From Panagrolaimus kolymaensis (Eukaryota > Nematoda > Chromadorea > Rhabditida > Panagrolaimidae), in assembly GCA_028622995.1 (NCBI GenBank), contig JAJQJQ010000008.1:4216001-4280000 (forward strand): 64,000 nt of DNA. Reading direction: 5' to 3'. The notes beneath the pieces are model-generated. The model did no database searches, was not told the DNA's origin, and saw only the letters and a program-made list of their open reading frames with translations. The translations under genes were made by a program, and so were the position numbers. This document shows, one piece after another, positions 1 to 11,400 of the stretch. Every line of letters begins with the position of its first letter. The first letter of the stretch is position 1.

Positions 1-830
1 TTCTCAAGACATTGCAAACATGTTTGTTGCTGCCATAAAACAACTTGTAAGCAAAAATAAATAAATACATATTTTTTCAACTTTTTATAAACTTCATAAT
101 GTTTAGATTATGGTTAATGCAGCTTTTAAAGCCGAAAATAGTAAACCCGGATTACCCAAAACTGGGTATTTTAAAAATTGGACAGACTCAATTAAAGAAA
201 TTTTGGAGGATATTGATTGGAAAAATTTCATTCGGAAGTTAAATATTTTTCTTTGCCTTAAAAGTAATAATAAATTTTTGATTTGGAAAACATTTTCAGA
301 GAGAATTTAACGATACTTTAATGTCAACCATTCAAGATTATTTAAGTGATGGTTCTGACAACTCTAAAATTGCTCAAAATATTTACATTAATTTAACCGA
401 AACTTTTGAAAAGTACGATTTTGCTGTCGCTGTTTATGATGTACGCTTTAATGTTACTTCTCCGACCAATATCATCGAAGGAAATGTTTATATCGTTAAT
501 AGTTACAATGGAAGAAATGCTTTTGTTATAGCAAACCGAAAGCCTCTAAAGAGAAATCAAAAATATGTTGAATGTCCATTTTGGAATTTTTTGAATGAAA
601 ATGTAATTTGTGAAAATGCAAATGGAAAGAATATTAGTAACGTCGTGGATATGATAAAACAAAAATGCACCGGTGTTACTGATGTTGCAATAATTCGAAT
701 GATTCCACATTCAATTATTGGATATGTTTCACCCAAATTTGATCGCGATGCAAATGCTTTTTCTATTAGTGGCTTTGGCCTTGGTGATTGTTTCCATTAT
801 TCCATTTGGATTGCAAACAAATTTACTTAA
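1..830 (+). CDS. Secreted-family protein of unknown function, 3' part (tandem copy A)
   Basis: The 5' end lies outside the window. Three exons are visible: 1-46, 107-237 and 302-830. The joined protein aligns exon for exon with the complete neighbour at 1324-3120. The first exon matches its exon 4, and the last 100 residues are nearly identical, including VECPFWNFLNE, GKNISNVVDM and SPKFDRDANAFSISGFGLG. Four cysteines in the last exon are shared, which suggests a disulphide-bonded extracellular domain. The acceptor of the last exon is best placed after CAGAG (exon from 302), two bases further than the obvious TTCAG, because only this restores the KEFN junction seen in copy B. I know no characterised family with this domain, so the function is unknown. 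The gene model is well supported by the paralogue. Confidence 0.75.
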
Positions 831-1323
831 TTTTTTTGTAAACGTTTTATTTTGTACCAAATTTGTTTGGTTCTAATGTGAATAAAAATTAACGCTTGTT
901 ATATAAATTGTTTACAATAGGACAAAAAGGTTCATTTATTTAATCTTGCAAAAATAAAAAACCGTAGAAATATTAATTTTTGATTGATAAAACAAATCAA
1001 CCGGAATTTCATACTTATGATAAGCCATGAATCAGCTCTACATAACTCAATGATCAGTAGACAGAAAAATACAAACATAAAAATAAATAGAACAGACTTA
1101 CTTCCGATCATTTGAATTTCCGGCTTTTGGGTTTCTTCATTCTTGTTTCCCCTTCTATTTTTTGAACTCGACTACGTTTTTATATTAGTCAACTTATCTT
1201 ATTTTTATCGATCATGCTTTTTAACAGTTTTTTTTGTAAACTGAATTTTAATTTTTCGTTTTGCTTTTCGAATAAAAAGAAAATCTTTACTCATTTTTCT
1301 TTATTATCTTTGGATTTTAGGAA
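831..1323. other. Intergenic spacer between tandem copies A and B
   Basis: No coding exon is seen. The spacer holds the 3' UTR of copy A (AATAAA-like signals near 880 and 950) and the upstream region of copy B. A pyrimidine-rich stretch ending in TTTTAG just before 1321 would suit a trans-splice or 5' UTR acceptor for copy B. Confidence 0.6.
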
Positions 1324-3120
1324 ATGTCTCGGACTTTTGCGCTTGCTATTTTTCTTTTATTATTTTCCATTTACTCCTTTGCCATGGCTCAATCCACTGA
1401 AATTACCAAAGATGGGGATGGCATACAATTCGCATTTATAATTTCCAATACGCGCCGTCCCATAATTACAGATGATAAAAAAGCTAAACTCCTTCTTGAA
1501 AATTTAAATCATACCCTTAATTTATGGTCGAAATTTCAATTGGATGAAAGTTCACCACCAATGGATTTGGATGAAATTGTTGATGATACATTGGTAACAA
1601 ATTATAAAATTTTCACATTAGGCGAAAGTCTTAGAGAATGGATAAGAAATGAAGTAAATTCTGCTCAAAATTCTTCTGTAAGTATATTTTTGGATTTTAT
1701 CAAATAAAAAAAACCATTGTTTAAAACGTAGCCACCACCCAAAAAAAATCCTTTTTAGAGTATTATATTTAATGAAATTAAAAATATGATTGTTAAAGTT
1801 ATAATAGAAATAGAAAAAATGGAAGACCAAATTGAGGCAGGTTATTCTCAAGCTGTAAAAAATGTTCATTTAGATGTGAGTTTTTATATCTCAAAATTTA
1901 AGAGGAAAATATATATCATGAATTTTGGAAAGAAATACTTTCTTTCAAAAATCGTCAAAAGAAAATTTTCTTTTTTTAGCACTCAATTCGATGGTTGAAT
2001 GCCTTTCCAAATATAACTAAAATGTATTTTAATAGTTTGTTTCAAGATGAAGATGTAAAAAAGATGCTTGAATATAGGCTTTTAGAACCATATGGACTTC
2101 AAGTAAGATTTTAGGAAGTTTTTAGTTGTCTGATACATTTTTTTCTTCTTCAAAAGTCTAAACTTTTTGTAGGATTTTGAACTCGCGGTGCCACAAACTT
2201 TGAATGAAACAATAAATCCTGATCCATTAAATGACCAACTTTTTAATGACATTGCAAATATGTTTTTTGCAGCTATAAAACAATTTGTAAGTGTAAAATT
2301 CTTAAAATTGAGAAATTCTAAATACTTTTTTCTATATTTAGATTATGGTTAATGCTGCTTGTAACATTGCTAGCCCCAACAATAATCATCATCTATTAAA
2401 TGGGCATTCACAAAGTTGGAAAAGCTCAATCCAAAATTTATTGCGAATAATTCATTGGAAAAATCTCGATAGAAAAGTAAGTAAAAAAAACTAATTTGGA
2501 ATACAACAAAAAATTTCTTTTTTTTTGATTTGAGCTTAGGATGGAAAAAATTTGTTAGTTTATCTCCGTAAACTCTTGTTTTTCAGAAAGAGTTTAACGA
2601 AAACATGACATCGCTCATTAAATTACGATTGGATGATGGAAGTAGTAATTTTCAAACCTCCTCAAACATTTATGACAATGTCACTGCAAACTTCAAAAAT
2701 TATAACTTTGCCATCGGAGTTTATGATAACAACATTGAAATTGAAGATTCTCGATTCATTATGAAAGGAAATGTTTATATCGTTGATAGTTACAACGGAA
2801 GAAATGCTTTTATTATCGCAAACCAAAAGCCACCAATTAGCAGCCAAAAAGATTATGTCGAATGCCCATTTTGGAATTTTTTAAATGAAAGTAAAATTTG
2901 TGAAAATGCCAATGGAAAAAATATTAGCAACGTCGTGGATATGATCCAAGAAAAATGCCCGGGTGTCACTGATATTGCAATAATTCGAATGGTTCCACAT
3001 TCAATTATTGGATATGTTTCACCCAAATTTGATCGCGATGCAAATGCTTTTTCTATTAGTGGATTTGGCCTTGGAAACTGCTTTCATTATTCCATTTGGA
3101 TTGCAAACAAATTAAAATAA
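1324..3120 (+). CDS. Secreted protein of unknown function, complete tandem copy B
   Basis: Six exons (1324-1677, 1759-1875, 1980-2102, 2173-2286, 2342-2476, 2587-3120) join in frame to a protein of about 458 residues. Residues 1-22 form a clear signal peptide with a hydrophobic core (FALAIFLLLFSIYSFAMA), so the product should enter the secretory pathway. No membrane segment follows. The C-terminal domain of about 170 residues begins near the last exon junction and contains four cysteines shared with copy A. The N-terminal half is charged and probably helical. The start is the first ATG after a TTTTAG acceptor and precedes the signal peptide directly. Copy A immediately upstream is a tandem duplicate. 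The family is not one I recognise; a lineage-specific secreted family is an inference. Confidence 0.8.
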
Positions 3121-3339
3121 CTTTCTTTGCGCTTCATGAATGTCTATTTCTTATTTGTTATAAGCTTTTGCTTTTTATTAAACTATTGAAAGTTCCGTTA
3201 ACATAGATCGTAAAAAGTTTAAAATTTGAATATGTAAATAAAAAGTTTATTATTATTCATTTCTTCGAAAGACTAAACAATGATTATTTGCAGGCATTTC
3301 ATGAATTTTCTCTAACAATAAACCACGTTTTTTTCCAAG

Positions 3340-4079
3340 CTAAAAATGGCGCTTTTCATTACTGATTTGAACAAACAAATCTCGACTTACTTCTTTGAGT
3401 TCTTTAACATCTCGAAGACCCCATTCATGATTTTGACTTTTTAAACCATTATGAAAGTTTACATTTGATTCAGGACTAATTTTTCCATCAAACGCATATG
3501 GGCCATAAGTAATCATTAAACCTGTTCCACGTTTAAGTAAACCTTCAGCAGCTTTGAATAAACCTTCAATCGCTGCTTTTGGACATATATGTATCATATT
3601 GATATTCAATATAAGATCAACGCTTTCAGGTGAATAATCTTGTGGTAAAGCCCATAAATCAGGTGTTTTAGTTGCATCAATAAATAATGGAATTCGAATA
3701 TTTGGATACTAAAATATTTTTGGGGTAATTAGTGGCAAGAATGAAAGAATATATAAAAAAGTTTTAAAGTCGAGATGATATTGCAAAAGTTTAACTTACT
3801 CGATATTTATCAACATATGCTACAATGCTATGAAGGGCTCGAGGATTATGTTCTGATGGTTGAAACTCAACATTGGGTAATTCATTAGCAAAACAAGCAA
3901 CATGAGCTCCAGTTCCACTTGCTATTTCCAAACACTAAAACTGGTCTCATTTTAAAGTTCTCTCACAAAAGTTGGATGAGAAAAAAACAAACTTTATACT
4001 GCTTTGAAGAATCAACATAAAGTTTTAAAACTTTTAAAATTTCATTCTTATTTCGTTCAGCTGCAGCCGCAATGAGCAT
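3340..4079 (-). CDS. METTL26: METTL26-like (DUF938) SAM-dependent methyltransferase
   Basis: Three exons (4079-3993, 3934-3800, 3708-3340) give 196 residues, close to the roughly 200 of the METTL26/DUF938 family. The product starts MLIAAAAERNK and carries the glycine-rich SAM-binding loop LEIASGTGAHVACFA at about residues 31-45. The acidic residue of strand two is in the segment FQPSEHNPRAL. NMIHICP and LMITYGPYAFDGKISPES follow, all typical of this family. The fold is a Rossmann-type class I methyltransferase, and the physiological substrate is not known for the family. The gene converges on copy B, with about 220 bp between their stop codons. The model is confident because the motif order and length agree. 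Confidence 0.88.
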
Positions 4080-4515
4080 TTTTTTATTGTTTAGTTTTTG
4101 CAACAATCAAAAAGGAAAGATTTCACTCACTCGCAGTTTGACGACATAAATATAAAAAAAACTTTGCATGCATAAAAATGAAAAACAGCGGCAGACCAAA
4201 ATAAACGCATCAATAATTTTCCATAAATCGTTTCGCACTTCTTCTTTTTTTTGATCGACGAAAAGAGATGGAAAAATAATGCAATTCAATTCAAACTTAA
4301 CTTTTTTTATCGCTCATAAATTTCCCCAAAGTAACGATAAATAGAAGAATACAAAAAATTCAAGTTTTATTTATTACAAATGAATCAACTCTCTATTTTT
4401 TGTGAAGATATATTTTTTAAAAAGCTCGAAAGTAAGCATAGATTTATTATAGCAATAAAGAATTGAAAAATCAAGAACAAAACAATAGTTGAAGTAACCG
4501 TGAGATAAATTTGGA

Positions 4516-5289
4516 TTATTTCGAGAAATTTTGAAGTCCTCGAGCTTTTGCAAGTGCCCATTTAGAATAAATATTGCATGAAAATTTAACTGGAATAACT
4601 TGACAATTTGGAAATGTTCTTTGAATAATAAATCGAACAAGTTTACCACGATGGCAATAAAATATTACATTTGGTATACCTCGCGAAGATTTACATTTCC
4701 ATCCCAAATGTTCTTTTGTTATATTTCCAATTGGTCCAGTGGTGATAAACTTTATTTGATCATTAATTTTTTGCCATGCATACCAAGTTTGATTATCAAT
4801 AATCCAAATGAAATCATTATTTTTTATGTGACAGGGAGAATTGGAAATGGCTTCCAATAATTTTGCTTCATATTCAATAATTATTTCCACCGACAAAAAT
4901 CCATGATTGAGTCCGCATTGAACAAATTGATTTTTAACTTCATTATGTCTTATGCTATTTTCAATAAAATCATAATCATACGGCCAACAAATACAAACAT
5001 TTCCAAGTCTCCCATTTATTTTAAATTTTATATCTTTGAATATTTCATCAATGTAATAATCACTTGTTTCATCAACTAAAAAAATTTATCACTGAATTAA
5101 AGGAAAAACCATTAGAAATTTCCCACAAAAGAAAAGCATTCAAAAATTTTTGTTGCTCAAGCTTTTGAACTTTTTTGTGAAAAAATCAAACTTACTTGGC
5201 GAAATTTGAAAGCTTCTTTCTTCTTCAGTTTCAGAATCAAAGGTTGAAACTTTCTCAATTGAAATATCTATTCCAACATGGATTACCAT
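4516..5289 (-). CDS. Unidentified two-exon gene, 217 residues
   Basis: Two exons (5289-5196 and 5075-4516) join in frame. The start is the ATG at 5289 (MVIHVGIDIS). The reading frame is open further upstream, but without a better start. The protein has no signal peptide or obvious membrane segment. The opening VGID followed later by an EYEAKLLEA segment is faintly reminiscent of the N-terminal half of Hsp70/HSPA12-type ATPases. The phosphate-binding glycines are not preserved, so I do not assign it. Cysteines and tryptophans are fairly frequent (CICWPYDY, TWYAWQK). It is a real gene judging by splice sites and codon use, but its function is unknown. A degenerate member of a family expanded in this lineage is possible. 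Confidence 0.6.
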
Positions 5290-5760
5290 TTTTACAAAAT
5301 TTTTGGGGAGAAAAAGCTTTTTGAATAAAAGCAAAAGTTCGAGGGAAGCATAATCAATAGCAAAAAAAATGCTTTTATCAGCAAATTTAAACGCAAGCTT
5401 TAAAATAACAAACAAGGCTTAAAAGTAAGTCGATTACATAATTTCCAAATACATAAAATAGATAGTCAAAATGATATTGGTAGTAATTTTGTTATGGTAT
5501 TGGAATATCCCATTCCAAGGCCATTAATGTTTGATTCATTTTTATGGGCAATTTTGATGCTTTAATTAAATAATGTCCCATTTTTCTTCCCCGAATTGTT
5601 GCACACAAAAAAAGATTGGAATAAAGACAAATTTATTCAGAAAAAACAACACAAATAGATATAAAATATATTATAAAAAAGTCATTGAAAGAAGTATGCA
5701 AAGAAAAAAGAAACAGAAACGTAACATGATAACAGAAAAATCAAACAAATAACACAGTTA
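5290..5760. other. Intergenic, no gene seen
   Basis: AT-rich spacer between the unidentified gene and the TCTP stop codon. It includes the TCTP 3' UTR (read on the minus strand) with AATAAA-type signals around 5620-5660. Nothing else could be supported. Confidence 0.5.
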
Positions 5761-6562
5761 TTATTGTTTTTCTTCAACGAGGGCTTCTTTGATGAGCATT
5801 AAAGTCGGTACTTCACCTTCTTCAGTATCGCGATATTCAACGATAGCGACTTGGCCTTCTCCACGACCTTCAGCCATATTTTCTCCAATGAAGAAAGCTA
5901 AATTTTTGAAGCGATCTTTAGCCATGAGAGAAACAACCCATTTTTGAATATTGGTTTTAAATGCATTTACTTCAGCTTCAGATTTTCCAATCTTTTGCAT
6001 ATGTTCAATGATTTTTTTCATAAACCCTTTAATATATGATTTAAAGGTGTTCATATCTTCATAACAATTCATTTCAACAAGGCGATGATTGAGAACGAAA
6101 TCAATTCCACGTTCGACATGTTCATCTGAACCATCTTCGCCTTCTTCTTCAGCTGATGGATTTGAACCAGCAAGGGAAATTTCGCCTTCCTTTCGAACGA
6201 CGTGACGTCCTTTAAACTCATAAATGAGATTGTCAACGAGTTTCATGGGGAATGAATCAGATGAAAGTTCGTCTTCTATAAAAAAAAGATATTATTAATC
6301 CATAAACGTAAAGTTAAGTTTTAAAAATGTGACCAAGGTGCAAAAGGTAAAAGTTCAAAATAAACTAATCCCAATCGACGAGGTTAACCTTTGATATCCC
6401 ACTAATATGACTCACCATGGAGATACAGAAATACTCGAGTTTAATGCAAAAAAATTACATATAACTCAAGTGCATCCTCCACAGTTTAAGGTTCATGGGA
6501 ATGTATATTAAAAAAAATAAAAATTAAAGCTTACCTGTGAAAGCATCCTTGAAGAGAAGCAT
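5761..6562 (-). CDS. tct-1: Translationally controlled tumour protein (TCTP)
   Basis: Two exons (6562-6535 and 6275-5761) encode 180 residues, matching the usual 170-180 of TCTP. The N-terminus MLLFKDAFTGEDELSSDSFP matches the family pattern. An acidic flexible loop follows (SAEEEGEDGSDEHVERGIDF). The helical hairpin contains YIKGFMKKI. The conserved signature FFIGENM sits near residue 137 and is followed by VAIVEYRD. TCTP is an abundant cytosolic Mss4-like protein implicated in growth control, calcium and tubulin binding. It lies 219 bp downstream of the P0 gene on the same strand, with a strong acceptor 30 nt before the ATG, so it is probably the second gene of an operon. The intron splits codon 10. 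Confidence 0.95.
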
Positions 6563-6781
6563 GATTGAAAATGAAAAGTAACCCTTAGTATTCTGTAAAG
6601 AAAATAAAAAATTAGTGGAAAAATCGAGGGCATGGTGGAAAAAAAGTAAGTAACAATGAGTAAATACAAACTCATAGAAAAATAATCAAATTAAAAAAAA
6701 AGAGGGAATTCCAAACAACAGATTTTTATTTTTCAAAAAACAACAAATAAAGAAAATGAAATGTTATAAACGCAAAGATCT
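6563..6781 (-). promoter_or_regulatory. Intercistronic region RPLP0-TCTP with trans-splice acceptor
   Basis: Reading on the minus strand, the P0 stop is followed by an AAATAAAA-type polyadenylation signal, then U-rich tracts, then the acceptor TTTCTTTACAG ending at 6593 just upstream of the TCTP ATG. Spacing of about 200 bp, a U-rich element and an acceptor without an upstream donor are the hallmarks of nematode operons resolved by spliced-leader trans-splicing. The actual leader used cannot be read from DNA. Confidence 0.6.
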
Positions 6782-8013
6782 TTAGTCAAAGAGACCGAAG
6801 CCCATGTCTTCATCTTCTGTATCTTCTTTAGCTTCTTCTTCCTTTTTAGCTGCAGCAGCAGGGGCAGCAGCAGCGGCTGGAGCAGCGGCGGCAGCTGGAG
6901 CGGCTGAAGCAAATTTGGATGGATCAGCCAAATATTCTTTGAGTCGTTCAGCTTCCTTGAATTTGACATCAGTAACCGCAGCAATAGCCAACATATTTTT
7001 GAGGGCATTTGCAATGGAATGAGGAACTGAAGCTTTGGTTGGATAACCAATTTTAAGAGAAACCGAAGCAATGTTATTGACTCCTTGTTGGAAGCGTTGA
7101 ATCAAATCAGCCTTAGTGACATCAAGAACATCAGGGGAATAAATTGCTCCATTATCATAAACTTGTTGAACAACAAGACCATATGAGAATGGTTGGATGT
7201 TTAACATGTTCAAAAGGGCAGCTTCAGAAGCACCAACTTTTTCACCAACTTTAATGATATGAACATCATTAAGAATTTCAATGGTACCACGAGAAATTTT
7301 AGTTGGAATTTGAAGAGCTTGGAAGAATGAAGTCTTTTCTGGACCCATACCAGTATTTTGTGGTTCAAGTTTAACATCACATGGAGCAATGGCACCAGCT
7401 TTAGCGGGAGCACCCTAAAGAAAAAAATATTTAGGTTTTGATTTTATATAAAAATATTTGTTTGTCGATTTCACTCCTGTCGTTCTAAGCAAAAAAGTGC
7501 GAAGGAGACTGGATTGGAAATAGCCTTTTTTCTACCTTCATTTAATATATATATTTAACGCAATAAAAGCATTTATTGCTAGTTTGCGAAGCGTGGAAGG
7601 CTTTAAAAATGGTGGATATAAAAGAAAATGAGAGGCTTACACGTTTGTTTTCCAAAAGCTTTTTACGAGTTTCACCAAGATCGTCATTAGTGAAAACGAA
7701 GCCAATGTTTCCAACGATGTAAGGAAGCAAGCGTTCAAGTTCCGGGGTTTGATGAAGATGTCCACGAATGGCTCGACGAATCATAGTATTTTTTCCCATA
7801 AGAATTTCACCATGTCCTCGCATAGCTCCACGAATTTCTTGCATTTGTTTTGAACCAACATTATCAACTCCGACGAGAAGACATTTGGGGTAATCAGAAA
7901 AATAGGTCTAAAAATGGATGATGCTTTTGAAGGGAATGGAATTATGAGATTATGCTTACTTGGAGGCGATCGAAGTAATTCTTCTTCCAGACAGTTTTGT
8001 CTTCCCTGACCAT
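6782..8013 (-). CDS. rla-0: 60S acidic ribosomal protein P0 (uL10)
   Basis: Three exons (8013-7960, 7907-7641, 7414-6782) encode 317 residues. The start [17 protein letters not shown] is the typical P0 beginning. It is followed by the rRNA-binding L10 domain ([30 protein letters not shown]), the central domain with [13 protein letters not shown], then an alanine-rich hinge and the acidic tail [11 protein letters not shown] shared by all P proteins. P0 anchors the P1/P2 stalk that recruits elongation factors. The second intron is unusually long for this locus at about 226 bp. The gene is divergent from the RSF1-like gene and upstream of TCTP in a probable operon. Confidence 0.97.
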
Positions 8014-8457
8014 CTTGGTGTATCAAGGTACGTTTGGTAACGATTTAAAGACAAAACCTTTAAAATAATTAATATTAATAAAAAAAATTAAGAAAATTTC
8101 TTTCTAAAAAAATCGCGGAAAAAATGGAATAAAATCAAGCAAATGAGAGATCTTTAAAAATGGAAAACTAGACAACTTAGCAATTTTTTTTAGGGGCGCA
8201 TTGGGTGAATATCTTTCACTAACTGTTTACGCAAAATCAATTCAGGGTAGTCGCGATGAGAACCTTTAAACTTCACTTGCGCGTCTTTGACGACCGACCA
8301 TCGAATGAATGGAAAAAGAAAAGCTTTTTTTTTAACTGAAATGAAAAAACATTTTTTTGCTTTATAAAATTTCGATCGCGAATTTAGTTTTTCCAATTAA
8401 ATTTTTTATAAATTTTATTTATCATTATTGATTTTTCAAAATCCATTTCAGTTAGCT
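8014..8457. promoter_or_regulatory. Shared 5' region between divergent RPLP0 and RSF1-like genes
   Basis: About 440 bp separate the two divergent starts, so the promoters must lie here or in the first introns. A pyrimidine-rich CATTTCAG ends at 8451, seven bases before the RSF1 ATG, a likely trans-splice acceptor. An open minus-strand frame at 8190-8396 shows no coding features and was not called. Confidence 0.5.
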
Positions 8458-11400
8458 ATGGAAGAACCAATTGCTGGAGAGAAAAATGAAACTTTATTGA
8501 ACAACGTAAAAGCAGCAACAATTACGACAGCTGAAAATATAATAAAATCTGAAATCCCAGAAATTAATGGCGATGTAAAAATGGAAAACAATAAAAAAGT
8601 TGTTGAAACTAAATCAGAACCGAGTGATGATGAAAAAGATATTAAACCATCACAAGAAAATGGAGTTCAAGAAGAATTAAAAATTGATATTAAAAATGAT
8701 TCATCAACAAATTCCATTTATGATACTTCCGACCTTGAAAAGGAGCCATTATTCGCTGAAATATGTTCCTTTTTTAATTTTTTTGCAACTTATTTAAATA
8801 TGAAACCCATTTCATTTGTAAAATTAGAAAAAATGTTTTCATCCAGCAATGATGAAGGTAAGTTTTTTGTATTAAAATCAAAAGAGTCAACGATTTTTGG
8901 TTTTTGTTTGAATTACAAAAAGCTTCGTTGTTGTTGCTTTGGAGGAAAAGCAAACTTCAAAGTTTAATGGAAAGCAAGCAAGCATTTAGCTTCAAAAAGT
9001 TGCTTTTATTCATTAGCATCCACTTCCTTGAAATATGTGCGTGCCTTTAACCTTTCTTATTACATTTTTTTTCAGTGAATCCCGATCTCATCGACCTTCA
9101 TTTAAGTTTATTAAGAAAAATTGGATATAAAGCAGCAAGATTTGATAAATGGGAAACATTTTTACATAAATTTCTTGTATTTAATAAAGCTGAAGAAGAA
9201 AGTGTTCTTCTTGAACGTCTGGGTTATTTCAATGTTCCACTTACAACCAAACTTGAAATGTTATTTCAACTTTGTGGAAGGCAATTTGATTTTAATCTTA
9301 AATTTAAAGAAAGTGTAAGTCCGATTTATTAATTTAAAAAAAATATAAAAGTGTTAATTTTTTAAGATTTATAATACTTATAACCCTTGCGAACTTCGAC
9401 TTGCTCCAATTGGTAAAGATCGAAATGGCCTTTCCTATTGGTTTCAACGAGATCATGATCTCAATGTTCGATTATATACTGAAGAACCTGAAGATGAAAG
9501 TGGTGGAACATGGTCGCTAATTGCTAAGTAATAATAAAATTCATTCCCATCGAATAAAAAAATTTTGTTACTATTTTTTAGATCTCATAATGAAATTATA
9601 AAACTTATTGAATCTTTAAAAAGGACTGATTTTGGCGTTAAAGATGAAAATAATGATGATGATGGCGATGAAGAATCCCAAGCAGCTCTTGAAGTTTCAA
9701 CGGATTCAAAAAAATCATCTTCTCAACAAAATGGAACAAAAAAGAAGGAAGAAGAAACCCCACAACTTTCACCAGGGTTTTGGAAACTTTTAAAACCTGA
9801 TGTAGCTCAAAAATACTATGCGTATTTGGCTAAAAGAAATACATTCAAAGATGAATTTAGAGATGGAACAGAATTAAATAAGGTAAAATAAAAAAAAGCT
9901 GCTTTGAGGAATAAAAAAAATTAAGAATTTATTTTTTAGCGTAAAAATGAAAAATTACAAAAGAAAGAAGCTAAAACAAATGCAAATGCCGCTCCAACAA
10001 CTTCAAGTCAAGCAGCTTCAGCATCAACAACTACACCAAAATCTGGTAAAAGAAAATCAGAAGATAAAGATGTATCCAAAGAAGAAGAAGAATTACCTGA
10101 AATTCCACCGGAACTTTTGGTGAGCTATGTTTCATATTTTTTGTCCCATTCATTTTTTTGATTGCCCTTTTTAAATGCAAAATGGCGCAGTGGTTAAAAA
10201 GCTGTGTTAGCGATCTAAAATGAAAAGTTCGAGCTTCAAAAATTCCTGTATAACAACACTGACAAAACCATTCAATGGGTTGTTGGTTTCTATTACTAGG
10301 AATATCAAAAATAATGGTTCCCATCCTGCGGATAATGGTTTATATAAATTATACGCTATTCGCTGGAGTGACCCAAACAATTTTATTTTAAATTTTTTAA
10401 ATTTTTTTCAAACAAAAAATTACTTCTTTTATTTATAGGAAGATCGACGAATCCTTCCTCGACGCACAGCTCGAAGTAATGCAATAACAAATCTTAAAAA
10501 TATTACTACTCCATCGAGAGGCAATAATAAAAAAACAACTCCCGCTGTGGTTGCAACTCCCATTGTTGTTGAAGAAAAGAAAAAGGAAGAGACCCCTGAA
10601 GAAGAAACGGATGATGATGATGGAGATGAAGTGGATGATGAAGATGATTCCGATCAAAGTTTAGGAGCATCCGATGAAGAATTTAATCTTCCAGGAAAAA
10701 AAGAGAAACAAAAACGAATTAAGAAACAACGACGTGCTCCTCGAATCGGAAATGATGACGACGATGGCAGGGATACACCCAAACCAAAAAAGAAGAAAAA
10801 GAAAGTAACCAATATTGCTTTTGAAGAATCTTCCGATGAAGAAGAAGAAGAGCAACAACAAGAAGAAATAAAAGAAAAGCGTAAAGCTACAGCTTTAACT
10901 TTATGCATGCAATGTCATAAATCAAGTAAACCAGATGTATTATTACTTTGTGATATGTGTGATGATGCATGGCATACATTTTGCCTTAAACCTTCATTAC
11001 ATTATGTCCCCGATGATGATTGGTTTTGTCCCACTTGTCATCATGCAATGTTAGTGGATCGTTTAATAAAAGTTGAAGATGAATTAAAAGATGCATTAAA
11101 AATTAAAGAAGCTGAAGAATCAAAGTATGTTTTTGATTGTTATATTATTTTTTTGTTTGGGCGTTTTTGTTGCGGAGAAAAAAAAAATGAAGAAGGAATT
11201 ATTGCATTTTTTTTACGGCGTTTATATTTATTTATTTTTTAGGAAAAAAACTGCAGCGGATAGACTTAAACGGGAAATGGAATACATTGGTGTTAGTTTA
11301 AATAATGTTATTCCATCGTCATCCAAGCAAGACCAATATCAAAGTTTAAGTGAATCAACTGAAAGTGAAGATGATGGACAAAGAAAATCTAAAAAGAAAG

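Noticed and set aside
8190..8396. Minus-strand frame with a WSVVKDAQVKFKGSHRDYPE segment
   Set aside because: It lies in the divergent promoter region, has no clear start context or family match, and is short.
10183..10250. Functional tRNA gene
   Set aside because: A and B boxes are present, but the acceptor and anticodon stems do not pair.
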